DNA of 64,000 nucleotides from Agrypnia vestita (Eukaryota > Arthropoda > Insecta > Trichoptera > Phryganeidae): assembly GCA_016648135.1 (NCBI GenBank), contig JADDOH010000317.1, positions 62,001-126,000 of the forward strand, written 5' to 3'. Below, one piece after another: positions 56,693 to 64,000 of this stretch (positions within the stretch are counted from its first letter, which is position 1; each line of letters opens with the position of its first letter). Made by a program: the position numbers and the translations under genes. The notes beneath the pieces were generated by a model. The model ran no database searches and was not told where the DNA came from. It saw only the letters and a list, made by a program, of their open reading frames with translations.

Positions 56693-56867
56693 TTTTTTTT
56701 CAATATTTCTGGCTTATTTTTTACAAAACATTGAACTATCATTACAGTAGATATTGTATAGATTACGAAAAATTTAAAATTAAATCAGGATTTTAAAAAG
56801 GCAAATATAAAAAATTAAAGCAGGAATCTACCCGTTAAGTATTGTGGACTAGCTCTGTTACACCCTG
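56693..56867. mobile_element. Family B MITE, right part with terminus
   Basis: TTCAATATTTCTGGCTTATT, then GGACTAGCTCTGTTACACCC ending CACCCTG with TA after it. The left terminus is missing and the SINE abuts directly. Confidence 0.7.
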
Positions 56868-57404
56868 TATATCAAATTAATATGTAATTTAGATTTTAAT
56901 TATGCACAGCTTTTTTGATTGTACGGAGTTTACGCTCCTGTATACTATATCCGCATTCTCTCCAACGTTCATTTCACGTTCTGTTAAATTTAAATATATT
57001 ATTTTTCTCATTTTTTGCAATGTTTCAAGTGTACATTTTTCAACAGATTAAACTTTTTCCCTTCGCCAGTTTGCCGGTGTGAGAAATGGGCTGTATTTTT
57101 AGGTAACGACACCCATCATTCTCCGCGAGTTACGATACAACGCATCCTCCCCGCGATGTGTTTGATACTCTGATTTCGCGAGATTTATCGCGCTCTTGAT
57201 GGACCAATTTCTCTCGAAAGGATTGGCCCACCAAAGGGGGCCGCGCCAAACTTCAGCAAAAATTTTAAAACTTTAATACGCGATTCGTATAAACGGAGCT
57301 AAACAAATCACATCTTATTTTTGATACCAGATTTTTTAAATATATATTTATGCCTTCGTCAATTCATAAATATAGAAGATGTATTATGTATTACAATTTT
57401 ATTT
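56868..57404. other. Intergenic DNA, nothing recognised
   Basis: 57060-57260 is GC-richer but has no motif I can name. Confidence 0.5.
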
Positions 57405-58035
57405 ACTTCCTTTCTTTTAATTCGTGGCGTCTGCTCGCTTGTTTTCTTGATGAAAAAACTTTGGATCGATTTTTAACCCCTTTCTCGTGATCCAATCGAG
57501 CTGAAACTTTGCAAGCAGTCTCGTGGCGACGATCAAGAAGATCCGTGAAATTTTTGCAAAAAAAAATTATAGTATAATTTTAGATTTTTAGAAAATTTTA
57601 TTGATTTTTAAAAATTGGAAACCATACAAATGTTTGATTACTACCAACAGCGGCCTGACGACGTCACGGAATATTTAAAATTTGAATTACTCCGTCGGTA
57701 TATGTAATAGGTACTTCACTACGACTTTAGAAAATTTATGACAATTGTTCACAGATGACAGCAAAATTCACAAATATTTCAAAATTTTGATTAAATTGAC
57801 TGACAAAGGTTTTTAGAATTTAATCTTCAAAGCGTGAAGTGTCATATCTTTTTAGGATTTAATCTTCAAAGCATGAAGTGTCATATCTCAAAACATCTGA
57901 CATTTTAGAAATGTATTAAATTCCTGTAAGTTTAGTGTTATGTTATATGTTTTAATTCGTCTTTAATTGTTATATTCTACAAAAAAAGGGAGTATGATAA
58001 AAACTTGGTTTTTGTGGGTTAGTTTTTTATATCTT
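57405..58035 (-). repeat. Dispersed repeat family A, longest copy
   Basis: It opens TTCGTGGCGTCTGCTCGCTT, with GATCCAATCGAGCTGAAACT and GGCGACGATCAAGAAGATCC, and closes near GGGAGTATGATAAAAACTTG and TTTTTGTGGGTTAGTT (about 57990-58025). The middle (57640-57980) differs from the 41330 copy and may include an insertion. Confidence 0.65.
57812..57890 (+). repeat. Tandem duplication of about 38 bp
   Basis: ATTTAATCTTCAAAGCGTGA and ATTTAATCTTCAAAGCATGA, each followed by AGTGTCATATCT, lie next to each other. Confidence 0.85.
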
Positions 58036-58164
58036 TTTATTTTCATTTCATTGCCAATGAATCGGCGTTTATTGGACAAGAATACACATTTTTGCACATA
58101 ATACAATACATGCATACACATAATACAAATAAATTAGTATTATATGTAACGAGCCTCTCGACCA

Positions 58165-58212
58165 CTACCTACTTCGCCAGATATATAGAAATATCTGTTC
58201 TGAAGTAGGTAG
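58165..58212. ncRNA. MicroRNA-precursor-like hairpin (candidate)
   Basis: CTACCTACTTC (58165-58175) pairs with GAAGTAGGTAG (58202-58212). After a 2/4-base internal loop, CAGATAT (58178-58184) pairs with ATATCTG (58191-58197) around a six-base loop. It is short for a full precursor, and no family is recognised. Confidence 0.25.
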
Positions 58213-58944
58213 ATTTTTTTTAACATTTAATCCCTTGAGATTGACATCTAATATTTATTTTGAATGCAAGTACATACAGTAAAAATCAAGAGCAAAAAAT
58301 ATTTAAAAATATAAAGTTATCATGCGAGATGCAGGAAAAATGGAAATAAATGCAAACGATAGTTTTATATTTCTTATCAAAACAGCGTCTTTCATATGGA
58401 TCTACAAAAGCAATGGCAAACTAAATAAAAATATCTATAAAAAAAGATGAATAAATTAGAATGCAAAGAAAGAAGAAGCAAGAAAGAACGTAATTTGATA
58501 AAAAGATAAATAAAATTTAAAAAGTGAGAAACAGGGCTAAAATATCTATGAAATATGATAGAATAAATAAAATAAAATACCGTGTTAAAAAGGCTTTTAC
58601 AGTTCGTTCGAATTACAATATAAGAATATATATTCTTTTATTGTAATGTTACGCTATGTAAATCCTTTCCAAACTTACACAAACATTGTTTGGATATTTA
58701 CATAGCAACATATTTCCTTAATATTTACTTATTATTATATGGTAATACTCAGAAATAACGCTATAGGAGGGACCAGCAAAGATACCTAATGTAATATGAA
58801 AAATCACGTAGGTCGAGTTTTGAACTTGTATAAAAGAGGGATTATATATCATTTTCTTCGGTAGTTGTCTTCTAAGAAACATCAAATGACATAGTAAATA
58901 ATATTTTTTCAATTGATTGAGCAAAATTATAGATTGACATTTTT
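58213..58944. other. A-rich intergenic DNA, nothing recognised
   Basis: Purine-biased low-complexity sequence; no supported gene. Confidence 0.6.
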
Positions 58945-59021
58945 AAAAAATATTGATTATTTTATTTGTATATATCTACTTGTTTTTAAAGTAGATATAT
59001 ACAAAAAAAACAATATTTTTT
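58945..59021. ncRNA. Hairpin of about 77 nt (candidate small-RNA precursor or MITE)
   Basis: TTTGTATATATCTACTT (58965-58981) is the exact reverse complement of 58989-59005, with a 7-base loop. Outside an unpaired A/T bulge, AAAAAATATTG pairs with CAATATTTTTT. Size and shape resemble an insect pre-miRNA, but the AT-only sequence makes chance or a tiny MITE plausible. Confidence 0.3.
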
Positions 59022-59213
59022 AGTAAATAATAATTGTGATTGCAAATTGGTTTTCACTGTAAAATCATCTTGTATAACAGAAAAAACAAACACACCGCAA
59101 GTCCAACAAAAACCCAAAACCTGACTTATTTCGAGGGTTTAAGGGTTGAATGTGGAGGGCAAATTAAAATAATTTATATTTTTAATATTTTAATCCTTAA
59201 CTTTGTGGTCAGA

Positions 59214-59503
59214 TATTTTAACAAAATGTTGTGTATGTTAGTATTGTATAACCACTAAAAATTACTTTTTCGTCTACCGGTTTCGAGACGTAACCCATCA
59301 GAACAACCACTACATGTAAATATCACCGCACACCACAACCGTAGATTATTTAAACACCAACACCTTTACAAAATACTCTTCACATACGTGATAGCACAAA
59401 GGCTAACAGTGCATGTTTTAGCCTTTGTCTCGAAACCGGTAGACAAAAAAAATATTTTTAGTGGTTATATACCTACTAACATAAATAACATTTTGTTAAA
59501 ATA
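59214..59503. mobile_element. Foldback MITE with ATTTTAACAAAATG ends
   Basis: The arms ATTTTAACAAAATGTTG ... TACCGGTTTCGAGAC and the inverse GTCTCGAAACCGGTAGAC ... CATTTTGTTAAAAT pair over about 75 bases each side. The core of about 130 bases has no ORF. Family and target duplication were not determined. Confidence 0.8.
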
Positions 59504-60359
59504 ATTCAAACTCCGATTTTACGTAAGCTGGAGAATTTATTGTACATAATATTTAGTCTGTTGCAAGATTAGCTGCTCAAAGAAGTCACGATGCTAAACA
59601 TTTAAAAATAGTATTTTATAAAATTAATAAAAATATAATTATTACTAAGATGAGAATTATTTACGGGAGTATATTGAGTAAATTGATTTATTTCGTATAA
59701 TTATTCCATAATCGATGCATTGGATAAATTATATTGCTAGTATCCTATAATACCCATTATATTGTTGGCTTTTCAAAATGTGATATGTATGTAGTTTGAC
59801 GATATACACAAGAACTTAGTGCGAAATGGGATTAATGGGGATTCGGAAACGTGTCCATGGAAACATGAAACAAATTAACATAATAAAATCATAAATATCA
59901 TCCCTAATGTATGTTACATCACGGGAAAGGTCGGCATTAATGTTAAACTCAGCGATGTCAGGCTTAACGCGGTAACGGCGCGCCAACTTAACCGAAGGGA
60001 ACCGGCTTAGCGAAAATATTTGGAGAACCTTTATAATGTAATATGGATGATACTAGCTCGCGTTGATTGTCTCACAAACAAGTTGGGAGTTTGGCGGACC
60101 GCGTGTAATCAAATTTCAATTTGACGTTCGGTATACCTTTATTTTGTGTACAATTTCAGTCTACGCTGGGAAAACTATCGGTGAAGATTTGCGATAAAAC
60201 GTTCTATGGATGTTTTTATTAAGTACACGATAATTAAGGAAAGTAATATATATTACAATATGTGCACATATGCTGGCACTTGCTTGACAGAATAAAAAAT
60301 AGTAAAAAAAATGCATAAATTGAGGGAAGTGGTGCTTGCGTGAGAATTAATGGGGCATT
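59504..60359. other. AT-rich intergenic DNA, nothing recognised
   Basis: No supported features. Confidence 0.6.
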
Positions 60360-60384
60360 CACATCACGGTTTGAAACGAAAGAC

Positions 60385-60585
60385 CCGGCGCGATCAGATA
60401 CTACAAATATTGTAGGATGGCCCCGCTAATATGATTATATGAGAGTAAGAATATGATTATCAATAATATGAATATGATGTAGCCGAAGCAAAAATATAAG
60501 AAATATAAGAAAGTGACGATCTATCATCTCTGCCTATTCCCGCGAAGAAATGGCGTGATGGTTAGTTAGTAAGTTAGTTTTCAAA
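60385..60585 (+). pseudogene. LINE 3' end, decayed
   Basis: GAAAGACCCGGCGCGATCAG and GATACTACAAATATTGTAGG match 52925-52970. TCTCTGCCTATTCCCGCGAA and AAATGGCGTGATGGTTAGTT form the terminus shared with 40.1 and 53.1 kb. Confidence 0.7.
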
Positions 60586-60737
60586 TTATGGAGAGATATT
60601 TATTTATTGTTTTTTCTTTTAAATACAGCTTGCGAATAAAACTGTATATAGTGGATATGTGCTGTACAGTGGTACAAGCTGCTTTGAGCGTCCCACTTGT
60701 TTATAATTACTGAAAAAATATTACAGTCATTGTTTAA

Positions 60738-60952
60738 CATTGTAACCCTGTCAATTTTGACGTTTTAAGTTTGGTAGGTTTGAAATGAATGAATTCAATT
60801 ATCAGAAAGCTCTTAAATGTAAATAAACGTTATGTTACTCACAGTTTGTGAATAACTTAAGGTTTGTTTATGTTTAAGAGCTTTCTGATTGATTGAACTC
60901 ATTAATTTCAAACCTGTCAAAATTAAAACGTCTACATTAACGACATTACAAT
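60738..60952. mobile_element. Foldback MITE of about 215 bp
   Basis: CATTGTAACCCTGTCAATTT and GACGTTTTAAG pair with AAAACGTC and CATTACAAT at the right. The inner arms TCAGAAAGCTCTTAAATGTA and the inverse CATGTTTAAGAGCTTTCTGA-like segment pair well. The loop is about 35 bases. Confidence 0.75.
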
Positions 60953-63040
60953 ATTACACAATAAATGTCAAGATACCGAAATAGCAATATTGCTATCTTT
61001 AGAATATATATATTCTACGGAAAGTTGCCGAGAAACGAACAATATGGTGGCGAAAGAATCACTTTAAAAGATTAATTGAATAACATCTGAATTCAAAACT
61101 GGAAAAAAAAACAAAAAATTCGTTGGATATATTACTTGTCGTTATTTATTAGTCAGCAATGACGTTGCTTCCTGGATGTCGGTGCATATCAGGAAATGCC
61201 TTTTCTACAAAATTACGCAATAAATTAATTGTTATCAATATAATACCAACTCATCGCTTATTTATCACGAAATCCAACCATAAACATACAATTCCTGTGA
61301 ATTATTAGTAAAGCAGAAAATGATTAATCAGTCTCGGCTGCATCATTACGTTACCCTAAGTAGATCCATAACTCACAAAATGAAGTCTTTCGTAACCCCC
61401 GGTTAAAATTTAACCGGCCGACATGGGTACCTTCATTATTCATTAATTTAACACATGCTAGTAGCCCGTAGGGCCCCGCAGTGTTTAAGCGATCAGTTAA
61501 ATTATTAATATTAACCTTCTACAGTAGCCATAACTAACAAGACCGTGTGTGTCCCATAGGATGAGCAGACCTTTAAATCATTCACAGAATGGGCTCGCGA
61601 ATACCTACGCACTTGCGGGAAAACGTCGGTCTGCAGTAGTCGACGAGTTCCCTGACGAACAAACCACATGCGACAATCAAGCCACATTACCTTTGTCCTA
61701 CCTTTTGAGTCAGCCTAAATAATGCGTTCAATAAGTTATTTTTCGGTTTAAATGCCTTGTCAGGAGGTGCTACATTTAACGCCCTCTTTTTAACAACACG
61801 TTTTACTGACAAAAAAAATTCTGCATCCTTTTACTCCTTTGCAAGCAGAGCTTTGTGCTGTCTTGTCATATTTGTACGTATAACTATTTCACCTTTATAA
61901 CCAACTCAATATCATCAACAAATTTATGCTCTCTTCAATTCGGTAATGCATATATCTTCACCATTCTTCGGGATCTTCCTTTATCATTCTAATAATGAGG
62001 GTGTTTAGTACATATTTTAAAAATTTAAGTGGTGTTTTTTCACAGATATCTTTTTTGCTTATTTTTTATACAAATGATACATAATGCTCTAATTCAGTCA
62101 TATTAAATCGATAATTATTTTTAATTAAGCGTTTTTTTTATATTTCAATTTATGCGTTGCACTTTTTCGCATCCATCCTCCTTTTTTACGACTGAATAGC
62201 TCTTTGATAACAATACGATACGCTTATGATGACATCTGACGGAAATTACTAAAAGTTTATTATCCAAGGCGCAGCCGAGATTTACTTTGAACAATTAATT
62301 CACAACACATTAATATTTCTTAATTTCCTTGATAAATCTTTAACCTATTTCGCAAATTAAATTTCTTAAACAGGTGTATCAGCATTTAAGATGGTTTTAT
62401 TCAGTTAAACACTTCTACAGGAGAATTAATAACAAATTTATTTGAGAAGAATTTTACAAAGCAAAAACCAGAAACACAGTGATGGGGCTTCCTCCCGTTC
62501 TTACCTAAATCCCTTAAATCTTTTGTTTCTGAATGAATATAAACACTCATTGTTTTGAAGGGATTTTTATGATGTTAAAATAAACAGTTTAATGAGTTCA
62601 TTGACCTAAAGGGTTGAACAGGTTAAAGGGTAAAGATTCATCTCTTTGTCTTCATATGAAATCCTCCAACCCAGGGACTGACGTAAACAATAAGTTCATT
62701 GACCTGAATGGCTAACCTGAACAAAATAAGTATTTGTATCAATATTGTAATTTAAATAAATTCCAAAATATTATAATGATAGTGGAGGTATAACTGTACA
62801 ATTCACAATGGTCAAAACTAAAACTAAATACGTTTGATATTAATGTGCCTTTGGTTTTGATAAAGATTTATATGTGATGGTAGATAAGATAATTTATAAT
62901 GTATTTCTGCAACAGATACATGTTGCTTTGAATTGTTTCTTGTTGGGTACAGTAATTTTTGTTCTAAAAAAAGATGTAAGTACGAATGAGTATTATTCGC
63001 AATTGAGTTTACTGCGGCTAATATTGAGGATATTTTTATT
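60953..63040. other. Intergenic DNA, nothing recognised
   Basis: A short palindrome CCGGTTAAAATTTAACCGG at 61400-61418 is the only structure noticed. No gene supported. Confidence 0.6.
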
Positions 63041-63326
63041 TACTCATTTAATGCCCCCCAGGGCTTTTTTTTAAAATACTGGTAAGGTAATACAAAATTA
63101 AACTATAATACAAGCAGATTTTAGCAGCACTGTGCGTAGGTACAACTACCATGTATTACGCAAAACATCTCCCAAACCCCATCAATATCTGACACCTGAC
63201 ACCGAGACCATGAAAGCCAGCGCGCAAAATCAACCGAGATGTTGGCAGCTACCGAGACGATAATTGGAAGAGCCCTCCACAAACGACTCTTTGAAACTCC
63301 AGTTTAGACGAAGTCTGCTTAACCTT
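63041..63326. repeat. Dispersed repeat end (TTAATGCCCC... type)
   Basis: TTTAATGCCCCCCAGGGCTT followed by A- and T-rich sequence resembles 37309-37330. The rest of the stretch shows nothing. Confidence 0.4.
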
Positions 63327-63690
63327 TTAAACAATTTTTAAAATATGTTGGAATATAGTAATATCGGTAGCCAAAACGTCTAGCTGCTTGTATCTGTTTG
63401 CTAATCTAGGAAGGCTTTGCAGTAGACAATTTAAAAAGTAGCTAATGTCTGCAGTTTCCAAGGCAAAACCTTCATGATTTCTAGTTTGGCAGGATGGAAC
63501 ACGCAAGCAGATACTTTGTAACAATTGAGGACGGTCGACAGTTCCGTTTATTGTTTTGTGTAAAAAGGAAAGATCTATCACTATCTATTTTTCTAGTCTC
63601 TAATTCATCAAGAAAGCAAAAAGATCTAGATATTCTACGGGACGTTTTTTCTCTGCGCCGAATTCGTGTAAAGGAAAACAAAATTTATCA
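63327..63690 (-). pseudogene. LINE C-terminal remnant (Jockey/CR1-like)
   Basis: The minus strand reads LETRKIDSDRSFLF in one frame and DLSFLHKTINGTVDRPQLLQ in the next. That is the R-R-x-x-x-D-L-x-F-L-Y-K-I-I-N-G-x-V-D-x-P-x-L-L block after the RT domain, followed by VPSCQTRN and NRYKQLDVLA in the usual order. A frame break near 63575 shows decay. It ends near 63327 without a clear tail. Confidence 0.7.
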
Positions 63691-64000
63691 CATCCCTTAA
63701 CCCCTGTTAAAATCAAGAACTCTCCGTGTATTCAGACAAGAATTAAATTAAGCGAAAGCGTACGTCTTTTGGATGAAATAAATCTAATTATTCTTCGAAA
63801 ATCTAATTCTGTTTAAATTATATGAAACTGGAATGCTTTCTAAGAAGGAACATGAATTTATGTATGTACTCATATAATATGTATGTATTATTTCTGGCAC
63901 GCACAGAAAAGTAAATGTGATGCGTAGTGTACATGAAATAAATTAGTATCACGGATTCCAAATCCATTTTATTCGTACGAGTTATTTTAGAGTGGCATTT
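63691..64000. other. AT-rich DNA to the window edge
   Basis: Nothing recognised. Confidence 0.6.

Overview
The window looks like nuclear DNA from an insect, most likely a moth or butterfly. It is strongly AT-rich and gene-poor, and mobile elements in many families and stages of decay fill it. Three things point to Lepidoptera: the last exon of an ecdysteroid-kinase-like gene, (TTAGG)n-type motifs carried inside Helitrons, and many non-LTR retrotransposon tails of the kind common in lepidopteran genomes. The species is not identifiable by eye. There is no bacterial operon, CRISPR array, rRNA or functional tRNA gene.

Region by region. 1-6960 (minus strand): a BEL/Pao LTR retrotransposon with a gag ORF, a long pol ORF (zinc knuckles, protease, RT, RNase H, integrase), a polypurine tract, a candidate primer-binding site and parts of both LTRs. 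A 34-bp tandem duplication puts gag and pol in different frames. 7.0-9.4 kb: a tandem pair of a dispersed repeat, a decayed TA-flanked MITE and a possible solo LTR. 9.45-14.83 kb: two Helitrons head to tail. 15181-15606: the EcKL terminal exon. 18.97-19.62 kb: a hAT MITE with a perfect 8-bp target duplication. 19.79-20.51 kb: a 5'-truncated LINE with an 11-bp target duplication. 20.94-21.81 kb: a TIR element inside an older repeat whose uninterrupted paralogue lies at 22.7-23.0 kb. 23475-25493: a long BEL LTR copy in the opposite orientation.

27-47 kb is mostly non-coding. It holds LINE reverse-transcriptase tails (30.5, 32.5, 35.9, 40.1, 44.1 and 46.8 kb), foldback MITEs, perfect hairpins, a possible promoter with first exon (28.8-29.15 kb) and one candidate terminal exon of unknown product (40541-40722). 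48.7-49.1 kb contains a well-formed heat-shock promoter (alternating GAA/TTC units plus a TATA box) with no obvious coding gene after it. 49.6-57 kb holds tRNA-derived SINEs, a decayed pogo/Tigger-like transposon with nested LINE pieces, and more MITE copies. 57.4-64 kb has further repeats, foldback elements, two microRNA-precursor-like hairpins and a LINE remnant at the right edge.

The only convincing host coding sequence is the EcKL exon. I found no clearly new biological system. The best leads are the frame-breaking duplication in an otherwise intact BEL element, the tandem Helitrons, the orphan heat-shock promoter and the hairpins.
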